Origin: CAZVCG01 sp964649675
Lineage (GTDB): Bacteria > Pseudomonadota > Alphaproteobacteria > UBA9219
Reading direction: 5' to 3'
DNA length: 13,588 nt
Assembly (NCBI GenBank): GCA_964649675.1
Contig: CAZYPX010000045.1
Coordinates: 1 to 13,588 of the forward strand
The notes under the pieces were generated by a model. That model was not told where the DNA came from, made no database searches, and was given only the letters and a program-made list of their open reading frames with translations. Shown here in pieces: positions 1 through 6,991 of this stretch. Made by a program: the position numbers and the translations under genes. Each line of letters begins with the position of its first letter. Positions within the stretch are counted from its first letter, which is position 1.

Positions 1-266
<266 letters not shown>

Positions 267-280
267 GTAAGATAACGGTA

Positions 281-302
281 GCGCGGCCCATCGGGGCCGC
301 GC
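281..302 (+). promoter_or_regulatory. GC-rich hairpin in the tuf-rpsJ gap
   Basis: A perfect 9-bp stem, GCGCGGCCC (281-289) with GGGCCGCGC (294-302), closes a 4-base loop. No T-run follows, so it is not a standard intrinsic terminator. A second, weaker stem lies at 325-329/336-340 (CCGCC with GGCGG), just before the rpsJ SD (GGAG, 356-359). The gap is the only untranslated leader available to rpsJ. A role as an mRNA processing site, a pause site or part of an L4-type leader control is possible, but no such motif can be recognised by eye. Confidence 0.5.
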
Positions 303-364
303 CGCCGGAAAATATGTGAAGCCGCCGCCAAGGAAGGCGGTGCTATCAATAGGTTGGAGTAACT

Positions 365-673
365 ATGGACACGCAAACGATACGCATTCGCCTCAAGGCG
401 TTTGATCATCGCATGCTCGATCAGTCGGTGAGCGAAATCATCAGCACCGCCAAGCGCACGGGTGCGCGGGTGCGCGGGCCGATCCCGCTGCCCACATGGC
501 GCGAGCAGTTTACGGTCAACCGCGGTCCGCACGTGGATAAAAAGTCGCGCGATCAGTTCGAGGTCCGCACGCATCGCCGCTTGCTGGACATTCTGGAGCC
601 GACGCCGCAAACGATCGATGCGCTGTCCAAGATCGACCTCGCCGCCGGCGTGGACGTTGAGATCAGGGTGTAA
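365..673 (+). CDS. rpsJ: Small subunit ribosomal protein S10 (NusE)
   Basis: S10 is a 30S head protein and, as NusE, pairs with NusB in transcription antitermination. The 102 residues match the family length and carry IRIRLKAFDHR (6-16), AKRTGARVRGPIPLPT (29-44), PHVDKKSRDQFE and the C-terminal LAAGVDVEIRV. The ATG follows GGAG at 356-359 with 5 bases between. It is the first gene of the S10 group, and rplC starts 3 bases after its stop. One oddity is the tip of the long loop, which reads TWREQ (44-48) where E. coli has TRKER, with a Trp at a normally basic position. Val57, the position linked to tetracycline-class resistance in other bacteria, is the usual residue. Confidence 0.98.
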   Translation: MDTQTIRIRLKAFDHRMLDQSVSEIISTAKRTGARVRGPIPLPTWREQFTVNRGPHVDKKSRDQFEVRTHRRLLDILEPTPQTIDALSKIDLAAGVDVEIRV

Positions 674-676
674 GAC

Positions 677-1393
677 ATGACAACGACGCAACGCACAGGA
701 TTAATCGCCACCAAGCTCGGCATGACGCGAGTCTTTAACGACGAAGGGCAACACGTGCCGGTCACCGTTCTCAAGCTGGACGACCTTCAGGTTGTGGGCG
801 TGCGCACGAAGGACAAGGACGGCTACACCGCCGTACAACTCGGCGCGGGCAAGGCGAAGGTGAAAAACGTGTCGAAGGCGATGCGCGGCCACTATGCCAA
901 GGCCAAGATTGAGCCGAAGAAAAAGGCCATGGAATTCCGCGTTTCCGACAACGCTTTGCTTGAAGTCGGCGCCGAATTGTCGCCCGCGCACTTTGTGCCG
1001 GGTCAGTTCGTCGACGTAACGTCGCAAAGCATCGGCAAGGGCTTTGCGGGCGTTATGAAGCGTTACCATTTCCGCGGTCTGCGCGCGTCGCACGGCGTGT
1101 CGATTTCACACCGTTCGCACGGGTCGACGGGCCAGCATCAGGATCCGGGACGCGTGTTTAAGGGCAAAAAGATGGCCGGTCACATGGGGGATCGCCGCGT
1201 CACGACGCTGAACTTGAAGGTCGTCGCCGTCGACGTTGAACAGAACCTGATTTTGGTGCGCGGTGCCGTGCCGGGAGCCGATGGAGCGACTGTGCGCGTC
1301 CGCGATGCCGTCAAGCGCAAGCTTCCGAAAGAAGCGCCCTTGCCGGCGGGCCTGAAAACCAAGGGCGAAGTTTCCGCCGAAGCTGCGGCATGA
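677..1393 (+). CDS. rplC: Large subunit ribosomal protein L3
   Basis: L3 is an early-binding 50S protein whose central extension reaches the peptidyl-transferase centre. The 238-residue product opens with GLIATKLGMTRVF (8-20). It keeps the core GFAGVMKRYHFRG, SHGVSISHR and STGQHQDPGRVFKGKKMAGHMG; the last contains the Gln that PrmB methylates in other bacteria. It is longer than E. coli L3 (209 residues), mainly through an alphaproteobacterial-type C-terminal tail of Lys, Glu, Pro and Ala after RVRDAVK. The ATG is 3 bases beyond the rpsJ stop, whose last codons supply only a weak SD (AGGGTG), consistent with translational coupling. The stop TGA is at 1391-1393, 17 bases before the rplD ATG. 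Confidence 0.98.
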   Translation: MTTTQRTGLIATKLGMTRVFNDEGQHVPVTVLKLDDLQVVGVRTKDKDGYTAVQLGAGKAKVKNVSKAMRGHYAKAKIEPKKKAMEFRVSDNALLEVGAELSPAHFVPGQFVDVTSQSIGKGFAGVMKRYHFRGLRASHGVSISHRSHGSTGQHQDPGRVFKGKKMAGHMGDRRVTTLNLKVVAVDVEQNLILVRGAVPGADGATVRVRDAVKRKLPKEAPLPAGLKTKGEVSAEAAA

Positions 1394-1410
1394 GGAATGG
1401 TGAGAGAACA

Positions 1411-2031
1411 ATGAAAGCAACGATTAAAAACCTTGATAACAAGGACGTCGGCTCGATCGAGCTGGTGGACGCCATATTTAAACTGGATCCGCGCCGCGAT
1501 ATTATCACGCGCGCGATTAACTGGCAGCTCGCCAAGCGCCGCGCCGGTACGCATTCCTCCAAGGGCATCAGCCAGATTAGCGGCACGACGAAAAAGCCCT
1601 GGGCGCAGAAGGGCACGGGCCGCGCGCGTCAAGGCAGCCTACGTTCGCCGCAGTTCCGCAAGGGCGCGGTGATTTTCGGGCCGGTTGTTCGCAGTCATGA
1701 ACACGATCTTCCCAAAAAGGTCCGCCGCATGGCTTTGTGCATGGCGCTTTCCAGCAAGCAGATCGACGGCAAGCTGATCGTCCTCGACGAAGCCAAGATG
1801 AAGGATCACAAGACGAAGGCTCTGGCCGACAAGCTGGCCAAAATGGGCTTAAAGAACGTTCTGGTGATTGACGGCGCGAACCTTGACCCGAATTTTGCCA
1901 AGGCCGCGCGCAATATCCCGAACGTGGACGTTTTGCCGGAGCAGGGCGCCAACGTGTACGACATTGTCCGCCGTGACGTGCTGGTTCTGACCAAGAACGC
2001 GGTTGAACAGCTGCAAGAGAGGCTGAAATGA
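1411..2031 (+). CDS. rplD: Large subunit ribosomal protein L4
   Basis: L4 lines the exit tunnel with L22 and in E. coli also represses its own S10 operon. The 206 residues carry the family core: GTHSSKGISQISGTTKKPWAQKGTGRAR, then GSLRSPQFRKGAVIFGP, and MALSSK, with the C-terminal VRRDVLVLTKNAVEQLQERLK. A longer frame could begin at ATG 1390, overlapping the rplC stop as ATGA, but that start has no SD. ATG 1411 gives the family N-terminus (MKATI) and follows a GGTGAGAG stretch, so it is preferred. The stop TGA overlaps the rplW start (ATGA). Whether autogenous control operates here cannot be seen. Confidence 0.97.
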   Translation: MKATIKNLDNKDVGSIELVDAIFKLDPRRDIITRAINWQLAKRRAGTHSSKGISQISGTTKKPWAQKGTGRARQGSLRSPQFRKGAVIFGPVVRSHEHDLPKKVRRMALCMALSSKQIDGKLIVLDEAKMKDHKTKALADKLAKMGLKNVLVIDGANLDPNFAKAARNIPNVDVLPEQGANVYDIVRRDVLVLTKNAVEQLQERLK

Positions 2032-2354
2032 GCGCAAGGATGAAAAAAGATACGGAAGCCAAGCTTCTGCCGCAGCACTATCAGATCATTCTGTCGCCCG
2101 TCATCACGGAAAAGGCGACGAACAACTCCGGCTTCAACCAGGTGACGTTCCGCGTGGCGACGAACGCGAAAAAGCCGGAAATCAAGACGGCTGTGGAACA
2201 GTTGTTCAAGGTCAAGGTTGAAAGCGTCAACACGCACAACCGCAAGGGTAAGGTCAAACGCTTTAAAGGCCGTAAGGGTCAGAGAAGCGACGTGAAGTTC
2301 GCCATCGTGACGCTTGCCGAAGGCAGCAAAATCGATGTGGCGACAGGTGTTTAA
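2028..2354 (+). CDS. rplW: Large subunit ribosomal protein L23
   Basis: L23 sits at the tunnel exit and is the docking site for trigger factor and SRP. The 108-residue frame contains IILSPVITEKATNNSG, then NQVTFRVATNAKKPEIKTAVEQLFKVKVESVNTHNRKGKVKRFKGRKGQRSDVKFAIVTL in the normal order. The ATG at 2028 overlaps the rplD stop (ATGA) and follows AGAGG (2018-2022) at 5 bases. The internal ATG at 2040 has its AAGG immediately adjacent, so the first start is favoured. This gives a ~12-residue N-terminal lead before the conserved part. The stop is TAA 2352-2354, 16 bases before rplB. Confidence 0.97.
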   Translation: MSARMKKDTEAKLLPQHYQIILSPVITEKATNNSGFNQVTFRVATNAKKPEIKTAVEQLFKVKVESVNTHNRKGKVKRFKGRKGQRSDVKFAIVTLAEGSKIDVATGV

Positions 2355-2370
2355 GGACGAGGGTTAAATC

Positions 2371-3216
<846 letters not shown>

Positions 3217-3226
3217 GGGTAAAGAG

Positions 3227-3448
3227 ATGACCAATACGTATCTTGCAGAAATTGCTAAAAAAAGGAAAGAGAATGTTCTTCGCGCGCTTTCTCAGTGCAC
3301 TGGAGAGCTAACGGCTCAAGAGATTTGTGCAAATACATACCTGTCTAAGGATAGTCTTGGGCACGTTATAAATGAGTTAAAAAGAGAAGAACAGATTGAC
3401 GTCCGTAAGGATAGGTTTTGGGGAATACTATATAGCTTGCGGCCATAG
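3227..3448 (+). CDS. orfA: small probable winged-helix protein inserted between rplB and rpsS
   Basis: This is a 73-residue protein with no place in the canonical S10 gene order; I do not recognise it as a named gene. Residues ~3-22 form a basic amphipathic helix (KKRKENVLRALSQ). Then come LTAQEIC (28-34), a second helix with a turn, and LSKDSLGHVINELKREEQI (39-57), which looks like a recognition helix. DVRKDRFWGILYSL (58-71) would be a beta wing. The layout fits a small winged helix-turn-helix domain of PapI/FaeA or MarR-like type, so DNA binding is inferred, not shown. The start ATG 3227 is chosen because AGGGG (3215-3219), overlapping the rplB stop, lies 7 bases upstream; the same frame stays open inside rplB but without a sensible start. 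G+C is about 41% by hand count, against ~58% in rpsS, suggesting recent transfer or fast evolution. Confidence 0.75.
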   Translation: MTNTYLAEIAKKRKENVLRALSQCTGELTAQEICANTYLSKDSLGHVINELKREEQIDVRKDRFWGILYSLRP

Positions 3449-3499
3449 ACAAAATGGCAGGAGGCGGTTTTAGAAAGATTAGGAAACGGGAGCAGGTAA

Positions 3500-3784
3500 A
3501 TGGCACGTTCAGTTTGGAAAGGCCCGTTTGTTGACGGGTACATGCTCAAGAAGGCGGAAAAGGCGAGAGCTTCGGGGCGCCACGACATCATCAAGACGTG
3601 GTCGCGCCGCACCACGATCTTGCCGCAGTTCGTCGGCCTGACGTTCGGCGTGTACAACGGCAACAAGTTTTTGCCGGTTTCGGTGACCGAGAACATGATC
3701 GGCCACAAGTTCGGCGAGTTCGCTCCGACCCGCGTGTTCAAGGGGCATACGGCGGCGGATAAAAAGGCCGAAAAAGGCAAGTAA
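3500..3784 (+). CDS. rpsS: Small subunit ribosomal protein S19
   Basis: S19 is a 30S head protein that pairs with S13 near the A-site finger. The 94 residues begin MARSVWKGPFVDGYMLKK. They contain IKTWSRRTTILPQFVGLTFGVYNGNKFLPV and MIGHKFGEFAPTRVFKGH, almost the family consensus, and end in a short Lys-rich tail. The ATG follows GGGAG (3488-3492) at 7 bases. The 51-base gap upstream, after orfA, also holds an unused AGGAGG at 3459-3464 with no start codon at working distance. The stop TAA is 17 bases before rplV. Confidence 0.98.
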   Translation: MARSVWKGPFVDGYMLKKAEKARASGRHDIIKTWSRRTTILPQFVGLTFGVYNGNKFLPVSVTENMIGHKFGEFAPTRVFKGHTAADKKAEKGK

Positions 3785-3801
3785 GGTATCAGGAGAGAGT
3801 T

Positions 3802-4314
3802 ATGGGTAAACCCAAGACCGAAAGACGATTGCCAAAAGACTCCGCGCAGGCCAAGGCCGCCGCGTTGCGCACCAGCGCGCGCAAGCTGAATTTGGTTGCG
3901 GCCAGCATACGCGGCAAAGGCGCGGCCACAGCGCTGACGCAGCTTTCCTTTGAAAAACGCCGCATCGCACAGGACGTCAAAAAAGTGCTGCAGTCGGCCG
4001 TGGCGAACGCAGAAAACAACCACAATCTCGATGTCGATAAACTCTATGTCGCCGAGGCGTGGGTCGGTCGCAGCTTCGTAATGAAGCGCTTTCACGCGCG
4101 CGGCCGTGGCAAAAGCGCGGGCATCGAAAAGCCTTTTAGCAACCTGACGATCGTCGTGCGCGAGCGCCAGGAAACGGAAAAACCAAAAAAGGCCGCTCCC
4201 AAGAGGGAAGTCGCCAAAGCCGCGCCGAAGAAAACGGTAAAAGCGCCCGCCAAAAAGGCCGCGCCGAAGAAGAAACCAACCAAGAGCGCAGCGGAAGCTG
4301 CAGCGGAGGCATAA
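3802..4314 (+). CDS. rplV: Large subunit ribosomal protein L22 with Lys/Ala/Pro-rich C-terminal tail
   Basis: L22 binds 23S rRNA and its beta hairpin forms part of the tunnel constriction. The core, residues ~14-122, has ALRTSARKLNLVAASIRGK, then LSFEKRRIAQDVKKVLQSAVANAENN, the hairpin region LYVAEAWVGRSFVMKRFHARGRGKS (81-105) and IEKPFSNLTIVVRER. Residues ~124-170 are a low-complexity tail of Lys, Ala and Pro with repeated AAPKK-like units ending in AAAEA. It makes the protein ~170 residues against ~110 in E. coli. Such tails are common in alphaproteobacterial L22, and their role is not established. SD AGGAG (3791-3795) lies 6 bases before the ATG. The end of the gene carries the rpsC SD. 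Confidence 0.97.
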   Translation: MGKPKTERRLPKDSAQAKAAALRTSARKLNLVAASIRGKGAATALTQLSFEKRRIAQDVKKVLQSAVANAENNHNLDVDKLYVAEAWVGRSFVMKRFHARGRGKSAGIEKPFSNLTIVVRERQETEKPKKAAPKREVAKAAPKKTVKAPAKKAAPKKKPTKSAAEAAAEA

Positions 4315-4317
4315 GTC

Positions 4318-5001
4318 ATGGGTCAGAAAGTCAATCCGATCAGCATTCGTTTAGGCGTCAACCGGACGTGGGACAGCCGTTGGTTCGCCGCGAAGGGATA
4401 CGGCGATTTGCTGCATGAGGATTTGAAGATCCGCAAATTCCTTAAGGACACGCTTGGCCAACAGGCGGGCGTGGCCAAGATTATCGTCGAGCGTCCGTCT
4501 GGCAAATGCCGCGTCACGATCCACTCGGCGCGTCCGGGCGTGATCATCGGCAAGAAGGGCGCGGACATCGAAAATTTGCGTAAAAAGCTCGCGAAAATGA
4601 CGAGCTCGGAGGTGAGCCTCAACATCGTCGAAATCCGCAAGCCGGAAATCGACGCCAAGCTGGTCGCCGACAACATCGCCAACCAGTTGGAGCGCCGCGT
4701 GGCGTTCCGCCGCGCCATGAAAAGGGCCGTTCAGTCGGCTATGCGTCTGGGCGCGCTCGGCATCCGCATCAACTGCGGCGGTCGTTTGGGCGGCGCGGAA
4801 ATCGCGCGCATGGAGTGGTACCGCGAGGGGCGCGTGCCGTTGCACACGTTGCGTGCCGATGTTGATTACGGCGTTTCGACGGCGTTTACGACGATGGGCA
4901 CCTGCGGCGTGAAGGTTTGGATTTTCAAGGGCGAAATCCTTGAACACGATCCGATGGCGCAGGAGAAAAAGGCGACCGAAGGCGCGCCTGTCAGGTCTTG
5001 A
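4318..5001 (+). CDS. rpsC: Small subunit ribosomal protein S3
   Basis: S3 sits at the mRNA entry channel with S4 and S5. The 227 residues start MGQKVNPISIRLGVNRTWDSRWFA. A type II KH domain follows around residues 40-105, with GVIIGKKGADIE near 73-84. The C-terminal domain has ALGIRINCGGRLGGAEIARMEWYREGRVPLHTLRADVDYG and ends GTCGVKVWIFKGEIL plus a short charged tail. The SD GGAGG (4305-4309) is inside the last rplV codons, 8 bases before the ATG, and the gap is only 3 bases, so translation is probably coupled to rplV. The family assignment is unambiguous. Confidence 0.98.
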   Translation: MGQKVNPISIRLGVNRTWDSRWFAAKGYGDLLHEDLKIRKFLKDTLGQQAGVAKIIVERPSGKCRVTIHSARPGVIIGKKGADIENLRKKLAKMTSSEVSLNIVEIRKPEIDAKLVADNIANQLERRVAFRRAMKRAVQSAMRLGALGIRINCGGRLGGAEIARMEWYREGRVPLHTLRADVDYGVSTAFTTMGTCGVKVWIFKGEILEHDPMAQEKKATEGAPVRS

Positions 5002-5019
5002 TAGCGAAGGTATAAAACG

Positions 5020-5433
5020 ATGTTACAGCCTAAGAAAACAAAATACCGCAAAGCGCACAAAGGACGCATCCATGGCGCGGCCAAGGGCGGATACCGCCTG
5101 AATTTCGGCGCTTACGGACTTAAGGCTCTTGAGCCCGAGCGCGTGACCGCGCGCCAGATCGAAGCGGCGCGCCGCGCGATCACCCGCGCCATCAAGCGTC
5201 AGGGACGCTTGTGGATTCTCGTGTTTCCGGACGTGCCGGTGTCGAAAAAACCCGCCGAAGTACGCATGGGTTCGGGCAAGGGTTCTCCGGAATTCTGGGC
5301 GTGCCGCGTGCACCCCGGACGCATCATGTTCGAGCTGGACGGCGTTCCGCTTGCGGTGGCCAAGGAAGCGTTTGGGCTGGCGGCGGCCAAATTGCCCATC
5401 AAGACGAAGTTCGTGCAGCGCGAAGTGGCGTAA
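5020..5433 (+). CDS. rplP: Large subunit ribosomal protein L16
   Basis: L16 helps position A-site tRNA and joins late in 50S assembly. The 137-residue frame reads MLQPKKTKYRKAHKGRIHG, then LNFGAYGLKALEPERVTARQIEAARRAITRAIKRQGRLWI, EVRMGSGKGSPEFWACRVHPGRIMFELDGV and AAAKLPIKTKFV. The Arg in EVRMG is the residue hydroxylated in E. coli L16. Unusual local choices are LVFPDVP where most relatives have RIFPD, and a Cys in WACRV. The SD GAAGG (5006-5010) is 9 bases upstream. The 41-base gap after the stop separates it from rpmC. Confidence 0.98.
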   Translation: MLQPKKTKYRKAHKGRIHGAAKGGYRLNFGAYGLKALEPERVTARQIEAARRAITRAIKRQGRLWILVFPDVPVSKKPAEVRMGSGKGSPEFWACRVHPGRIMFELDGVPLAVAKEAFGLAAAKLPIKTKFVQREVA

Positions 5434-5474
5434 CAAAAGGAAAAAGATAGGTATCAGAAAGAAGGGGCCGCCTT

Positions 5475-5699
5475 ATGGCTAAGGATAAAGTAACAACCGC
5501 CGACATTCGGCTGAAAACGGATAAGGAGCTGGAAACGCGCCTTATGGAGCTGCGTAAGGAACAATTCAACCTGCGCTTTCAAAAGGCCACGGGCCAGCTC
5601 AGCAACACCGCCCGCGTTACGGCGGTGCGCAAGGAAATCGCCAAGATCATGACGGTGATCGGCGAACGTCAACGTAAATCTGCCGGTACGGCAGCGTAA
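5475..5699 (+). CDS. rpmC: Large subunit ribosomal protein L29
   Basis: L29 is a small two-helix protein next to L23 at the tunnel exit. The 74 residues include the family motif ELRKEQFNLRFQKATGQLSNTARVTAVRKEIAKIMTVI (about 25-62). A ~10-residue lead before DIRLKTDKELE and a short tail make it slightly longer than the E. coli protein (63). The ATG follows AAGGGG (5462-5467) at 7 bases. Placement between rplP and rpsQ is canonical. Confidence 0.97.
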   Translation: MAKDKVTTADIRLKTDKELETRLMELRKEQFNLRFQKATGQLSNTARVTAVRKEIAKIMTVIGERQRKSAGTAA

Positions 5700-5717
5700 G
5701 GGATAAGGGGATAAGAT

Positions 5718-5969
5718 ATGCCGCGTCGCGTATTGCAGGGAACGGTCGTCAGCGACAAAGGGGACAAGACGGTTACGGTGCTGGTTGAGCGCCGCGTCAT
5801 GCACCCTATTTATAAGAAGTACATTCGCAAGTCGAAGAAGTACGCTGCGCACGACGAACATAACAAACACAAGGTCGGCGACGTGATCTCGATCATCGAA
5901 CACGCTCCCATCAGCAAACGCAAGCGCTGGATGGTGATGGAAAACGGTGAGGCGACGAAGGCGAAGTAG
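5718..5969 (+). CDS. rpsQ: Small subunit ribosomal protein S17
   Basis: S17 is a primary 16S rRNA binder with an OB fold. The 83 residues contain MPRRVLQGTVVSDKGDKTVTVLVERRVMHPIYKKYIRKSKKYAAHDEHN and VGDVISIIEHAPISKRKRWMV, matching the family closely. The ATG is 7 bases after AAGGGG (5705-5710). The stop TAG (5967-5969) runs directly into GGGA, which serves as the SD for the extra gene orfB; rplN would normally come next. Confidence 0.97.
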   Translation: MPRRVLQGTVVSDKGDKTVTVLVERRVMHPIYKKYIRKSKKYAAHDEHNKHKVGDVISIIEHAPISKRKRWMVMENGEATKAK

Positions 5970-5979
5970 GGAAAAACCG

Positions 5980-6285
5980 ATGGTTGATTTATACGTTGCA
6001 ACAGTCAAATTACCGGAAAGGGAGCAGGGGAACTTTGCCCTTTACAAAAAGGCTCTTTGTCCCTTTGCGACGAAAGAAAAAGACGGTAAAATTCAGGTTT
6101 TTTTGCTGGCGGCGGATGCGGAGCGCCTGAAGAAGTCTCTGGACGCGCTCGTTTCAGGCATAAAAACGATTTCGGGCGTTAAACCGGAGGTGAAGTTCGC
6201 ATCGCTTGAAGAAGGCGCGCAACGCCCTTCTCCTGTCGCGCGCAAGGGCGCCGTCGTTGAACTTAAAAAGTATGTCTTTCAATAG
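5980..6285 (+). CDS. orfB: 101-residue protein of unknown family inserted between rpsQ and rplN
   Basis: I do not recognise this protein. It starts at ATG 5980, 7 bases after AGGGA (5968-5972) that overlaps the rpsQ stop. Visible structure suggests a small alpha/beta fold: a strand (MVDLYVATVKL), a mixed segment with a single Cys (ALCPFATKEKDG), a strand (KIQVFLLA) and an amphipathic helix (DAERLKKSLDALVSGIKTI, ~46-64). A strand (PEVKFASL) and a final strand (GAVVELKKYVFQ) complete it. The protein is basic overall and has no membrane segment or signal peptide. Its stop TAG (6283-6285) lies inside the rplN SD AGGG, so it is translationally stitched into the operon. G+C is about 49% by hand count, lower than the neighbours. 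RNA or ribosome binding is conceivable from its location but is not shown. Confidence 0.72.
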   Translation: MVDLYVATVKLPEREQGNFALYKKALCPFATKEKDGKIQVFLLAADAERLKKSLDALVSGIKTISGVKPEVKFASLEEGAQRPSPVARKGAVVELKKYVFQ

Positions 6286-6294
6286 GGTAAAGTC

Positions 6295-6663
6295 ATGATT
6301 CAGATGGAAAGCGTCCTCGATGTCGCGGACAACAGCGGAGCCAAAAAGGTTCTGTGCGTTAAGGTTCTGGGCGGCTCAAAGCGCAAGACGGCCGGCGTGG
6401 GCGATATTATCGTCGTCTCGATTCAGGATGCGATTCCGCGCGGCAAGGTCAAAAAAGGCGACGTGCATAAGGCGGTCATCGTTCGGCAAAAGTTCGGCTT
6501 GAAGCGCGACGATGGTTCGCTGATCCGCTTTGACACGAACGCGGCCGTGCTGATCAACAAGGACAAGGAACCAATCGGCACCCGTATCTTTGGGCCGGTG
6601 ACGCGCGAATTGCGTAACCTTGGGTTTATGAAAATCATCTCCTTGGCTGAGGAGGTGCTGTGA
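6295..6663 (+). CDS. rplN: Large subunit ribosomal protein L14
   Basis: L14 lies at the subunit interface, contacts L19 and is the docking site of the silencing factor RsfS. The 122 residues begin MIQMESVLDVADNSGAKKVLCVKVLGGSKRKTAGVGDIIVVSIQDA. They continue with VKKGDVHKAVIVRQK, then DGSLIRFDTNAAVLINKDKEPIGTRIFGPVTRELR, near the family consensus. The SD AGGG (6284-6287) overlaps the stop of orfB. The gene's last codons carry GAGGAGG, the SD of rplX, and its TGA overlaps the rplX ATG (TGATG). Confidence 0.98.
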   Translation: MIQMESVLDVADNSGAKKVLCVKVLGGSKRKTAGVGDIIVVSIQDAIPRGKVKKGDVHKAVIVRQKFGLKRDDGSLIRFDTNAAVLINKDKEPIGTRIFGPVTRELRNLGFMKIISLAEEVL

Positions 6664-6983
6664 TGGCAACGAAAATGAAAATCAAAAAGAACGATACCGT
6701 GATCGTGCTCACGGGCAAGGACAAGGGCAAGACCGGCATGGTCAAGGCCGTGTATCCGAAAGATAACAAGGTGATCGTCGTCGGCGTGAACCGCGTCATG
6801 CGCCACACGAAGCCTTCGCAGGCCGATCCGCAGGGCGGCCGCAAGCCGATCGAAGCGGCGATCCATGCGTCGAACGTTGCGCTTATTGATCCTAAGGACA
6901 ACAAGGCGACCCGCGTGGGTTACAAGACGGTCAAGGGCGCAAAGGCGCGCTACGCCAAGCGCTCCGGCGATGTGATTGAGTGA
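6663..6983 (+). CDS. rplX: Large subunit ribosomal protein L24
   Basis: L24 nucleates 50S assembly and sits near the tunnel exit. The 106 residues carry the KOW domain (IKKNDTVIVLTGKDKGKTGMVKAV, ~7-30), then VVGVNRVMRHTKP, SNVALIDPKDNKATRVGYK and the KARYAKRSG tail. A GTG at 6660 is in frame, but ATG 6663 lies 7 bases after AGGAGG (6650-6655) and gives the normal MATKMKI start, so it is chosen. The overlap TGATG couples it to rplN. The stop TGA at 6981-6983 is followed by GGA, part of the SD for the extra gene orfC. Confidence 0.97.
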   Translation: MATKMKIKKNDTVIVLTGKDKGKTGMVKAVYPKDNKVIVVGVNRVMRHTKPSQADPQGGRKPIEAAIHASNVALIDPKDNKATRVGYKTVKGAKARYAKRSGDVIE

Positions 6984-6991
6984 GGACGGGT

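Noticed and set aside
1390..1410. Upstream ATG of rplD overlapping the rplC stop
   Set aside because: No SD precedes it, and the added residues MRNGERT are not part of the L4 family N-terminus.
3454..3534. Short frame starting MAGGGFRKIRK that overlaps the rpsS start
   Set aside because: There is no SD upstream of its ATG; it is only 26 codons and ends inside rpsS in a different frame.
3316..4095. 259-codon open frame on the minus strand across orfA, rpsS and rplV
   Set aside because: It lies antisense to well-supported ribosomal genes, has no SD or family resemblance, and such long antisense frames arise from the codon bias of GC-rich genes.
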